NCBI GenBank assembly: GCA_019636845.1
Contig: JAHBWV010000001.1
Span: 682,001 to 746,000, forward strand
Direction of reading: 5' to 3'
Length of the DNA stretch: 64,000 nucleotides
Source of the DNA: Phycisphaeraceae bacterium
GTDB taxonomy: Bacteria; Planctomycetota; Phycisphaerae; Phycisphaerales; UBA1924
A program made the position numbers and the translations under genes. The stretch's first letter is position 1, and every line of letters begins with the position of its first letter. The notes beneath the pieces were generated by a model. The model saw only the letters and a list, made by a program, of their open reading frames with translations. It was not told the origin of the DNA and searched no databases. Below are positions 9,315 through 18,876 of the stretch, in pieces.

Positions 9315-12300
9315 TCAGCAGAGTTCCATCCAACACTTCAAGACCGGCTTGGGAGCCGTGACCGGCGCCTGGGCCTGCTTCAAGTACGTATTCTTGATGT
9401 GCTTGTCGACGGCCGCTCGGGCGTCGGCGAGCGTCGCTTGAGGCGTTGAGACCTTGCGGGGCTCGGTCGGGCCGCAGCGGATGAGTGCCGCGGCGTCGGG
9501 GGCGGCGGGCTCCAGCACGGCGTTCTTCTCCAGGTCGTAGATGTACCAGCGCACCGGCCCCTGCGAGACGGCCCAGCCGTCGATCGGCGGCTCGGAGAAC
9601 TCCTGCGTCTGGCCGGGTGCGCCGCCCCATGGCTCCTGGATGCGTGTGGGGAGCTGGTAGCAGAAGAAGACGGCGCGTGCGTCGGAGGAGGGGTGGGCCT
9701 TGCCGCTGAAGACGCGGCCGGGGAGGGCATCGAGCCGCTGGACGAGACCTGGGTGATCCTTGAGGAACTGCTCGTACTCAAGGGCGAGTTCCTCGACCTT
9801 GGTCTGGCGTTCGTAGGAGGCGTTGAAGTCCTTGAGAGCGTCGAAGTCGTCCTCGGGCCGGAGCAGCTTCTTGCCCTCGATGCCGAAGGTCTTGGAGATA
9901 TTGAGCGTCTTGTGAGTGACCCGGTTGTAGAGGGAGAGAAGGACGTTGAGCTCGTCCGGGGGGAGGAAGTTCCAGTAGCAGGCGGTGGCTCGGAGGGGCT
10001 TCTGCTCCGGGTGATCAGCGAGGAGGCGCTCTTCGATCTCGGGGTTCAAGCGGCGGTCGATGCGGCCGATGCGCTGCATCAGTCGGACGGGGTTCCAGTG
10101 AAGGTCAAAGTTGATAAGGCGGGTCGCGTCCTGGAGGTTGAGACCCTCGGAGAGGACATCGGTGGAGATGAGGACGCGGATCTCGCCGCCCGCGGCCTCG
10201 GCTTCTGCGGAACTGGAGCGGTTGTAGTAGGGGGCGAAACGTTTGACGACGTCGACGCGGTCGCGTGCGGCGTGAGAACCGTCCACGGCTTCGAGCCCGT
10301 CAATCCCGGCCTCACGCAGTTGGCGGCGAAGATACTCGGCGGTGTCGGCGAACTCGGAGAAGATCATGACCTTGTGAGACTTGAGGACCTTGTCGGTCTT
10401 CAGGAGCTTGATCAGCGTCTGGAGCTTGGCATCGCGCTTGGGCTCGACGCGGCGGACCTCTTCGAGCAACTGGGCGACGACATCGAGGTCGTCGAGCGTC
10501 TTCTCGACCATCTCGTCCACCCGAAACTCCTGCCGGTCGAACTTCTCAACGCCGGCGAGGAGATCGGGGTCGAGCAGGTCGTCGGCATCATCTTCTGCTT
10601 CTTCACCTTCGGGATTGAAGAGCGTTGCCTCCTCCGGAAGCACGAAGAGGTCGGGGTGCGTGGCCTTGAGCTCGTCCACCAGCGAACGGTGAGTCTTCTG
10701 CCAGCGCTGGAAGTCGGCCTTGTGCTTTTCCTGCTGGACGTTCTGAACGATGAACGCGAGCAGGCGGATGAGCAGGCGGTGGCAGGAGAGTCGAAATGCC
10801 TCCGCGGAGCTCTCCAGCCGCTTGAGGAAGCCGGTGCGGATAAGAGCGACGATCTGCTCCTGGCGACCGGAGGTGAACTGCTCCTGCTGATCCTCGGGAT
10901 CGATCTCGATCTTGCGATACAACAGCGGCTGGTACATCGGCAGCGAGAAGAGCGGATCCTCCTTGTGGAAGGCGTCCGCGATGGTCTTCAGCAGGTTGCC
11001 GTACACGCCCTTGAGGGAGTACTCGGCGACCTTCGGCGGCTCGCGTTCGGGGAAGACCACGGCACGCCCGCCGTGGAGTTTCTGGCTCTCCTTGACGTAG
11101 CCGCGGCTGCGCTGGACGACGAGGGCCGAGACGAGCGGGTCTCGTTCGAGCACGCCACTCGCTTCGACGGCATCGGTGATGACGGCGGCATCCGCGGGGA
11201 GACCTGCGCCGTGCAGCCGCCGCTTGAGTTCGTTGAAGTATGATCGCAGGTTCTTGATCGCGATGTCGTGGTTCGCGAAGTAGTCATCGCGTCGACGGCT
11301 GAAGAGCTCGATGAGGTGGCGAAGGTCGGAGAGGTCGTTGTTGACGGGCGTCGCGGTGAGCAGGAAGGTCTTCTTGTTGCCGATGAGCTCAAAGAGCTTG
11401 CGATAGCGGGAGGGCTTGACCTTGCCTTCACCGGTGATGAGCCGCCCGCCGCGAGCGGGCGCGTCCGTTGCGATGTCGGCGGTGAACTCGCCTCGCGTGC
11501 CGATGTTGCGGAAGTTGTGGGCCTCGTCGATGATGACAACGTCGGCTTCGGCGGCCGCATCCTGGATGATCTTCTCGCGACTCGGCGCAGTTAGATCGGT
11601 GTGATTGAGGATGACGAGCGGCTTGCCGAAGAGGGTGTTGATGTGGCCGAGATGGCGGTTGATCTCGGGCACCCAGACCGTCTCGCTTCCGCTCTTGGGA
11701 ACCAGCAGGAGAACGCGCTTGCGTTCAAGCACCGCGAACCGCTCGATGAGCATGAGACCGATGTACGTCTTGCCGAGGCCAACGCCGTCGCAGAGGAGTG
11801 CGCCATTGTACTTCGCGGCGATCCTCAGGAGGTTGCGGTACCCGTCTTGCTGGTACCGGTCGAGCTTGCTGAAGAGCTTGGAATGGCGCAGATCCCACTC
11901 GTCAGGGTCCAGCGAGCCGCCGCCTCGGAAGTACTCGTGAAGCGCCTTGGCATACACGTCGAACGGCATGTACTCCCGAACGTGCCGCTCAACGGTCTTG
12001 AGGATCTCCGGGGTGATGTCGTGGGCGTCGTTCCAGTGACGCTCATACCACTCCTGCAGGAGCCCCACCTCGCGCCGAATCTGGACATTGAGTTCAACGT
12101 TGTCCGTGAGGCCCGGATGGGTGAAGTTGCTTGACCCGACGAGCGCCGTTGAACCGACAACCGCCTGCTTGGCATGCGTGATATAGGCCTTCGCGTGGAA
12201 CTTCTCTTTGTTATAGACGCGGCACTCGATCTTTCGTGAGCCCAGTGCGTCGTGGATCGCGGCCGCACCGGTGAGGAAGTCGTTGCGCTCCTTCTCCCGT

Positions 12301-12581
12301 TCGATGCTGGCGTCCAGCTGTCGTGCACTCGCCGCGATGCACTCGAGAAGCGCCCGCTTTGTGCGCTTGCTGACTTCATCGCCCATGAGGATGCGGATCT
12401 TGTCGAGCTTCTGCCAGTGACCGTCCATGGCCAGGAGCGCGCCGATCTCGAAGAACCCGGTCGCGATATCGAACTGGTGCGAGAGCCCCGCCCATTCGAT
12501 GAGGTACTGCTTGACCTTCCAGTCCGTGTCCGAGTTGTCGACGATGAACAGATCGCCGCCTGAAGTCGCTTTGCCCGTCAT
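9315..12581 (-). CDS. PLD-SNF2 fusion helicase
   Basis: A 1088-aa ATP-dependent DNA translocase. Near residue 125 is a PLD half-site (FHAKAYITHA..VVGSTALVGSSNFTHPG). The SF2/SNF2 core follows: Walker A CDGVGLGKTYIGL near 265, Walker B box VVIIDEAHNFRN near 347, motif III LLTATPVNND, then the second RecA lobe with VLISTDVLSEGLNLQ and motif VI MQRIGRIDRR near 834. This architecture resembles DISARM DrmD and BREX-linked helicases. The ATG at 12581 has GGAGG about 8 nt upstream; the longer frame to 12659 is poor sequence. It is the first gene of the operon, so its promoter lies in the palindrome-bearing interval that follows. Confidence 0.88.
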   Translation of the reverse strand: MTGKATSGGDLFIVDNSDTDWKVKQYLIEWAGLSHQFDIATGFFEIGALLAMDGHWQKLDKIRILMGDEVSKRTKRALLECIAASARQLDASIEREKERNDFLTGAAAIHDALGSRKIECRVYNKEKFHAKAYITHAKQAVVGSTALVGSSNFTHPGLTDNVELNVQIRREVGLLQEWYERHWNDAHDITPEILKTVERHVREYMPFDVYAKALHEYFRGGGSLDPDEWDLRHSKLFSKLDRYQQDGYRNLLRIAAKYNGALLCDGVGLGKTYIGLMLIERFAVLERKRVLLLVPKSGSETVWVPEINRHLGHINTLFGKPLVILNHTDLTAPSREKIIQDAAAEADVVIIDEAHNFRNIGTRGEFTADIATDAPARGGRLITGEGKVKPSRYRKLFELIGNKKTFLLTATPVNNDLSDLRHLIELFSRRRDDYFANHDIAIKNLRSYFNELKRRLHGAGLPADAAVITDAVEASGVLERDPLVSALVVQRSRGYVKESQKLHGGRAVVFPEREPPKVAEYSLKGVYGNLLKTIADAFHKEDPLFSLPMYQPLLYRKIEIDPEDQQEQFTSGRQEQIVALIRTGFLKRLESSAEAFRLSCHRLLIRLLAFIVQNVQQEKHKADFQRWQKTHRSLVDELKATHPDLFVLPEEATLFNPEGEEAEDDADDLLDPDLLAGVEKFDRQEFRVDEMVEKTLDDLDVVAQLLEEVRRVEPKRDAKLQTLIKLLKTDKVLKSHKVMIFSEFADTAEYLRRQLREAGIDGLEAVDGSHAARDRVDVVKRFAPYYNRSSSAEAEAAGGEIRVLISTDVLSEGLNLQDATRLINFDLHWNPVRLMQRIGRIDRRLNPEIEERLLADHPEQKPLRATACYWNFLPPDELNVLLSLYNRVTHKTLNISKTFGIEGKKLLRPEDDFDALKDFNASYERQTKVEELALEYEQFLKDHPGLVQRLDALPGRVFSGKAHPSSDARAVFFCYQLPTRIQEPWGGAPGQTQEFSEPPIDGWAVSQGPVRWYIYDLEKNAVLEPAAPDAAALIRCGPTEPRKVSTPQATLADARAAVDKHIKNTYLKQAQAPVTAPKPVLKCWMELC

Positions 12582-12883
12582 CCACCGTCCTCCGTCAGCA
12601 CGTCGTCGCATTTCGCGGTGAGCGTGGCACACTGACCCGCCTGGACTGCCAGTGTACACGATGATGCAGGCTGGTTATCGCCATGGCGGCTGATCATCGG
12701 TTGTTGTTCGGGTCTACCACTGACAGACGTCTGTCAGTGGTAGACCGTGTCGAACGGAGTCCGAGGTGGGAAGCCCGTCATGTTGTCGGAGTGGGGATAC
12801 GGGGGGCAACGGATCGCCGCCATACTTCACTCAGCCACCGCCTCCGCCTATCTTGCAGTTCATGCTCCGGGAGGACCCTTCGC
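12582..12883. promoter_or_regulatory. Divergent promoter interval of the defence operon and NERD gene
   Basis: About 300 bp with no gene, between the helicase start (reading left) and the NERD-protein start (reading right). The only striking structure is the perfect palindrome at 12711-12746. I cannot place -35/-10 boxes with confidence. Confidence 0.5.
12711..12746. repeat. Perfect 36-bp palindrome
   Basis: Two 18-base arms meet with no spacer: GGTCTACCACTGACAGAC at 12711-12728 and its exact reverse complement at 12729-12746. The next bases outward do not pair. It lies 130 bp from the helicase start and 138 bp from the NERD start. That is a natural place for an operator of a dimeric regulator, though no regulator gene is adjacent. 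Confidence 0.9.
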
Positions 12884-14020
12884 GTGATCATCAAGCAACT
12901 GGCTGACATGCCCACTCCTTCGGACCCACGGCTGGCCGCGGGAATCGCGGCCGAGCGCCAGATGGCGTTCTATCTCAACCGCGCGTTCGCTGCACATCCC
13001 GAGGTACTCGTCCTCAACGATCTCAGGCTCGTCGACTCCGATCAGCCTGATCCCGACGGTTCGTCGGGCGTCTGCCAGATCGATCACCTTGTCCTGCATC
13101 GCTGGGGCGCGTTCGTGGTGGAGAGCAAGTCAGTCCACGACGAGGTCTCCATCAAACCCGATGGCGCTGGAGGCGATGAGTGGACTCGTCGTTACCGCGG
13201 CCGCGACATGGGCTTTCCGTCTCCGATTCAACAGGCGCGGCGGCAGGCGGAGTTTCTCCGAGCCTTTCTTCAATGCAACCGAGAGCTGCTCCTGGGAAAG
13301 GCACCCATCGGTCTACGCACGGTAACGAGAGCGTTCGCTGGATCCGATCAGCGCGGTTTCGGCCACATGCCAATTCAGATCATCATCGCGATCTCTGATG
13401 GCGGCAAGATCAATCGGCAACAAGGGTGGGAGGCGCCTTCCGCACCATTCCGCACATACGTCTGCAAAGCGGATTCAGTTACCGATAGAATCGAGTCCGA
13501 CCGCGAAGAGCATCGCCGCAACAGCGGCATCCTTAGCTTGGCGGACACCGAGTATGGCATGTGGCAGATGAGCTCGGAAGAGCTTGCACGCGTCGCGGCG
13601 TTTCTTCTAGCGCGCCACACGCCTTCCGCGCCCACCACCTCTCGCGGGACGAATGAGGCTACCGAAGCAGCTTCGGATGCCGTGGAGATGCGGGTCCAGC
13701 GTTCGCCAGCACAGTCCATTGCAACAACACCAGATACCTCCGCATCGTCGCCGCGCGGTGGTGTCGCGACTCCCTCGCCCATTGCGCCTCCCACATGCAA
13801 GGCGTGCAGTGGGTCAGGCCTGACCGCCCACTGGGGCAAGTATGGCTACTACTGGAAGTGCGACGCATGCGGCACGAACTCAGCAATGCCCACACTGTGC
13901 TCTGCGTGCGGCGCGGAAGGGAAGCGTGGCCAAACGGTCCGCATTCGGAAAGAGGGGCCGAAGTACTTCAGGCATTGCGATGCTTGTGGGATTGAAGAGC
14001 GGATTTGGACGGAGGCGTGA
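12884..14020 (+). CDS. NERD-domain nuclease with C-terminal double zinc ribbon
   Basis: A 378-aa protein. The N-terminal 190 residues form a nuclease-related (NERD) domain: D67 in QIDHLVLHRWG and E80-x-K82 in FVVESKS are the expected PD-(D/E)xK residues. A variable Ser/Thr/Pro-rich linker leads to the last 76 residues, which hold two zinc-ribbon pairs (CKACSGSG..CDACG and LCSACGAEG..CDACG). The GTG at 12884 preceded by GGGAGG is the best start; the 67 codons upstream look like non-coding sequence. It is divergent from the restriction-like operon and may share its regulation. It probably binds and cuts nucleic acid, but the target is unknown. Confidence 0.8.
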   Translation: MIIKQLADMPTPSDPRLAAGIAAERQMAFYLNRAFAAHPEVLVLNDLRLVDSDQPDPDGSSGVCQIDHLVLHRWGAFVVESKSVHDEVSIKPDGAGGDEWTRRYRGRDMGFPSPIQQARRQAEFLRAFLQCNRELLLGKAPIGLRTVTRAFAGSDQRGFGHMPIQIIIAISDGGKINRQQGWEAPSAPFRTYVCKADSVTDRIESDREEHRRNSGILSLADTEYGMWQMSSEELARVAAFLLARHTPSAPTTSRGTNEATEAASDAVEMRVQRSPAQSIATTPDTSASSPRGGVATPSPIAPPTCKACSGSGLTAHWGKYGYYWKCDACGTNSAMPTLCSACGAEGKRGQTVRIRKEGPKYFRHCDACGIEERIWTEA

Positions 14021-14225
14021 GTGGGACACGCGACATATCGCCACAAGCGGGCACCCGCCCACTTGCGCGTGACATGCCCACTGCTTGCCCACATTCTGGA
14101 CGCTGATCGCGGATTCCGCGCGACATGGGCCGGATCGCCTTGCCTGTGCGCGATGATCTTGCCCTGATGTCTCTGACGCGAGCGGCACTCGTACGCACCA
14201 GCCGCCGCTCGTGAAGGAGAACGCC

Positions 14226-14477
14226 ATGACGCACGCGAACCAGATCTCGCCGTTCCACCAACTCAAGGCCGCCGCGAGGGCGGCGCACGAGCGCCTCGGG
14301 CTTCGCCACCAACCGGTGGTGGTCCGCAGCGAGGAGAGCGCCTTCAGCATCGCCGACCGCACCAGCGCGGGGATGGTGGTGCTGGGCGAGGGCGCGTACT
14401 GGGTGGTCTGCCTCGCCGACGCCGAGCGGCTGGTGAACGCCGGGTACGAGTACGCCCCGAGGCCGACGAACCGCTGA
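14226..14477 (+). CDS. Small hypothetical protein of the mobile cassette
   Basis: An 83-aa protein starting MTHANQISPFHQLKAAARAA. AAGGAG precedes the ATG by about 8 nt, which is why the nearby upstream GTG is not used. The sequence is soluble and mixed alpha/beta, with no motif I can name. It is the first of a run of same-strand small genes leading to the serine recombinase, so it is probably cargo or an accessory gene of that element. The 205 bp before it, after the NERD gene, hold nothing I recognise. Confidence 0.6.
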   Translation: MTHANQISPFHQLKAAARAAHERLGLRHQPVVVRSEESAFSIADRTSAGMVVLGEGAYWVVCLADAERLVNAGYEYAPRPTNR

Positions 14478-14516
14478 ACCAACGACCAACGCACTACACA
14501 CCGACGGAGACGATTC

Positions 14517-14960
14517 ATGACGAACCCCCACGACCCCCACGACCCCCACGCCCCCCACGCCCCCCACGCCCCCCACGCCCCCCACGCCCCCCACGCCCCC
14601 CACGCCCCCCACGCCCCCCACGCCCCCCACGCCAAACATCATCTCAACCGCAAGCCCTCGCTCGACGCGCTGGCCAAGCGCCACGACCTCGACGAGGAAC
14701 TCGACTGGGCCAAGGCGGAACTGCTGCTGGAGACCTTGGAGACTCGCGGCCGCGACGCTTTGGACTTCCACGAGATCGCGGTCAGCGCGATCCGCGACCT
14801 CGTGCGACACGCCTTCGAGAGCGGTTACCGGGATGGGCTGCACAGCGGCTACCGCCAAGGCAGGTCGGACGCCTGCGAGGAGGCACGCGGCAAGGAGGCC
14901 CGAACCCAGCCCCGCAACCCCGACCTCGTAGACCGATCCACAACCGACCCGACGACCTGA
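14517..14960 (+). CDS. His-Ala-Pro tandem repeat protein
   Basis: A 147-aa protein. Right after MTN it has two Pro-His-Asp and ten Pro-His-Ala tripeptides, then KHHLNRK and a helical, acidic C-terminal domain (residues 45-140) with GYRDGLHSGYRQGRSDA. The repeat gives 14 His in the first 42 residues, which could bind metal (inference). The codon repeat is a 9-bp unit, so copy number can vary without changing frame. No known domain is recognised; it lies in the mobile cassette. A hairpin terminator overlaps its stop. Confidence 0.7.
   Translation: MTNPHDPHDPHAPHAPHAPHAPHAPHAPHAPHAPHAPHAKHHLNRKPSLDALAKRHDLDEELDWAKAELLLETLETRGRDALDFHEIAVSAIRDLVRHAFESGYRDGLHSGYRQGRSDACEEARGKEARTQPRNPDLVDRSTTDPTT
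14526..14633 (+). repeat. 9-bp tandem repeat (CCCCACGCC), 12 copies
   Basis: Two copies of CCCCACGAC (14526-14543) are followed by ten exact copies of CCCCACGCC (14544-14633). It encodes the Pro-His-Asp/Ala tract of the host gene. The identity of the ten copies suggests recent expansion by slippage. Confidence 0.95.
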
Positions 14961-14990
14961 AGCCCGCGATCTGCGGGCTTCGCTGCTTTT
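14959..14990 (+). terminator. Rho-independent terminator
   Basis: The stem GAAGCCCGC/GCGGGCTTC (14959-14967 with 14973-14981) has a 5-nt loop and is followed by GCTGCTTTT. It starts within the last codon region of the His-repeat gene. Confidence 0.7.
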
Positions 14991-15047
14991 GGACCCGACG
15001 CGATCAGACGCAACGCCGCGCAACCCACCACAGACAGGAGCACCACC

Positions 15048-15299
15048 ATGCACGACACCGACCTTCAGGACATCCTGCTCAACGCCATCCAGAACATCCT
15101 CGACGCCAGAGACGAGATCGAGGGCGAGGACGACGACATCGCGCTGGCGGAGATCGCTCGCGACATGGTCAGCGACCTCGACGACCTCGCGAACGTTGCC
15201 ACCTTCGAGCGGGCCGGATTGATGACCACCAACGCCGGGATCGTGCTGCGCTTCGGCGACGGCTCGGCTTTCCAGATCTCGATCGTGCAGAGCAGATGA
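15048..15299 (+). CDS. Small acidic hypothetical protein
   Basis: An 83-aa, strongly acidic protein (EIEGEDDDIALAEIARDMVSDLDDL). An AGGAG lies about 9 nt before the ATG. The C-terminal third (TNAGIVLRFGDGSAFQISIVQ) looks like a small beta domain. No family recognised. It is the third small gene of the mobile cassette. Confidence 0.6.
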   Translation: MHDTDLQDILLNAIQNILDARDEIEGEDDDIALAEIARDMVSDLDDLANVATFERAGLMTTNAGIVLRFGDGSAFQISIVQSR

Positions 15300-15401
15300 C
15301 CGCCACGGCCCGCTCATCCACGCGCCGCTCCGGGAGACCGGTGCCAGCGCGATTCCCCTGCGCGACGTGCGCCGGGTTCCACACCAACGACGGAGAACGT
15401 C

Positions 15402-15941
15402 ATGTCGAAGAAGACCCCCACGACGAAGTCCAATCCCGCAAGCAAGACGAGCAGCAAGCCCGCGCCGGACACAGCCGCGAACGACAAAGCCCGCGCCGAC
15501 GCACTCGCCAAGTTGAACGCCAAGCCCGACGCGACGGCCAAGGACGCCAGCAAGGGCGGCACGAAGGCGTCTACGACGTCGGCACCGAAGCCCGCAACCA
15601 AGACCACCGCCAAGCTCAAACCCAAGCGCCTCTCGGCGCTCGACGCCGCGGCTCAGGTGCTGCAGGGCTTGCCCGCGAAGGAAGCTCGGCTCGGACTCTC
15701 TGCATCCGAGCTCATCGACCGCATGGCGGCCGCAGGCCTCTGGACCAGCCCGGGCGGCAAGACGCCCGCCGCGACGCTCTACGCCGCGATGACGCGTGAG
15801 ATGTTGGCCAAGGGCGATGCCGCTCGCTTCGTGCGCCTCGAAGCCACCGATGGTGGGAAGCGCGGCCGCTTCGCGGCATCGGCGCACCGCACGACCAAGC
15901 CCACACCCGCGAAGGCCGCCTCACAGAAGGGAGGCGCATGA
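15402..15941 (+). CDS. HARE-HTH domain protein
   Basis: A 179-aa protein. Residues 1-75 are Lys/Ala/Thr/Pro-rich and likely disordered, like histone H1-type tails. Residues 78-160 match the HARE-HTH winged helix: LDAAAQVLQ, then LSASELIDRMAAAGLWTSPGGKTPAATLYAAMTREM split over helix-turn-helix spacing. HARE-HTH domains bind DNA and are seen in restriction and chromatin-type proteins. Its last four bases overlap the start of the DUF2924 gene (ATGA), so the two are co-translated. It may help the recombinase or organise the element's DNA (inference). Confidence 0.75.
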   Translation: MSKKTPTTKSNPASKTSSKPAPDTAANDKARADALAKLNAKPDATAKDASKGGTKASTTSAPKPATKTTAKLKPKRLSALDAAAQVLQGLPAKEARLGLSASELIDRMAAAGLWTSPGGKTPAATLYAAMTREMLAKGDAARFVRLEATDGGKRGRFAASAHRTTKPTPAKAASQKGGA

Positions 15942-16470
15942 GCCGCACACGAACCCGCAAGGCCCCACGCACATCCGCATCCAGGCCCCTCGTCGATCTC
16001 GCGCGGCTCGATTCGCACGGGCACGCCGAACTCCTCGGCCTCTGGCGTGCGTACGGAGGAGAGGGCAAACCGCCCCAGCGTCGCTTCATGATCCGCGAGG
16101 TCGCGTTCCGGGCACAGGCGCATGTCTACGGCGACTTCGACCCGGTCACCCGGCGTCTGCTCAAGGTCGCGATGCGTGACGCGTTCGTGGATCGCCCTGC
16201 ATCATCAGCAAGCCCCGACCCGGATGCACGGACCCGACGCCCGACCGCGCCCACCGTGAGCGCCGCGCTGCCATCCGGCTCGCGGCTGGTGCGGCAGTGG
16301 CGGGGTCGCACCTACGAGGTCACCGTCGTCGAGAACGGCAAGGCCTACGTCTACAACGGCACCACGTACCGATCGCTCTCGCGCGTGGCGTCGGTCATCA
16401 CGGGCTCGACTTGGTCGGGTCCGAAGTTCTTCGGCATCTCCAGCCGCGCCACCCGCAAGGGGGAGAACGC

Positions 16471-16474
<4 letters not shown>
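15938..16474 (+). CDS. DUF2924 family protein
   Basis: A 178-aa protein. The N-terminal half (HAELLGLWRAYGG..RRFMIREVAFRAQ) and the C-terminal block LPSGSRLVRQWRGRTYEV..YRSLSRVASVITGSTWSGPKFFG are typical of DUF2924. Genes of this family very often sit directly before large serine recombinases in mobile elements, as here. The stop overlaps the recombinase ATG (ATGA at 16471-16474). The molecular role is unknown; an accessory factor for recombination is a reasonable guess. Confidence 0.85.
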
Positions 16475-18336
<1,862 letters not shown>

Positions 18337-18700
18337 GCGGCCCCAACTCACGACATCACCACCCGCCCGACACGCCAGCATCCCGTCTCAGGCCAGTTGC
18401 GTGAGAACTCATGCGCCTCGGCTCCAGAAGCATCGCGGTTCCGGCCCGAGACACTGCATGCCTCCGTGCCCGAGCCGCGGCTCACGCGAAAGTGGCCCAC
18501 TCAGAACAATCGGAGCGCGCACCGTGGCCCGAGACACTGCCAAACTCGCCGACTCAGAATCCGGTCCCCAAAGAGGTGGAACCGGCGCGACGTTCTGGGT
18601 TCTGAGAATCCGGCCTCGCGGGAATCTCGCGAACGTCCGCGAGGAAATGGCCGCGGATCCGCAGCGACGGAGTCACGGCCCGGAGAGTCCGGGTTTGGAA
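18337..18700. other. Non-coding junction between the mobile cassette and tRNA-Ser
   Basis: About 365 bp with no credible gene. It contains a 15-bp direct repeat (18443 and 18526) and short repeats of ACTCAGAA. Any attachment site of the recombinase would be expected in this interval. Confidence 0.6.
18443..18540 (+). repeat. 15-bp direct repeat pair
   Basis: GGCCCGAGACACTGC occurs at 18443-18457 and again at 18526-18540, 83 bp apart, each followed some 45 or 15 bases later by ACTCAGAA. It could be a remnant of a recombination site or a local duplication. Confidence 0.75.
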
Positions 18701-18787
18701 CGGAAAGGGGGGGATTCGAACCCCCGATGAGCCGGAGCCCATACCAGATTTCAAGTCTGGCGCATTCAACCGCTCTGCCACCTTTCC
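18701..18787 (-). tRNA. tRNA-Ser (anticodon UGA)
   Basis: Reading the minus strand from 18787: the acceptor 5' strand is GGAAAGG and its 3' partner is CCTTTCC with discriminator G. The anticodon stem-loop is CAGA-CTTGAAA-TCTG, giving anticodon TGA. A long variable arm (GGGCTCCGGCTC) and the T-loop GGTTCGAATCC mark a class II serine tRNA. CCA is not encoded. It sits at the boundary between the mobile region and the core genome. Confidence 0.96.
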
Positions 18788-18876
18788 GGGTGTGGGTGAG
18801 AGTCTAGGTCGGAAGGCCGTCGCCGGATCTCATTGGCTCCCTATGGCGCGGGGCGGAAGGTCTGTATATTGGTTTC

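Noticed and set aside
9693..11243. A 516-codon plus-strand frame opposite the helicase
   Set aside because: Its Val/Gly/Glu-rich content is the complement of the helicase codons; the helicase motifs on the minus strand are decisive.
2279..12581. Complete DISARM or BREX system
   Set aside because: DISARM DrmA and DrmB (DUF1998) and the BREX PglZ/BrxC genes are absent in the window, so only partial similarity is claimed.
13968..15887. Long minus-strand frames through the mobile cassette (GGV and WGA repeats)
   Set aside because: They are the reverse reading of the His-Ala-Pro repeat and its neighbours; the plus strand has ribosome binding sites, overlaps and known domains.
18397..18807. Open frames overlapping the tRNA, ending in strings such as GGFEPPMSRSP
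   Set aside because: These residues are the translated tRNA-Ser itself, a well-known false-gene signature; no ribosome binding site or domain supports them.
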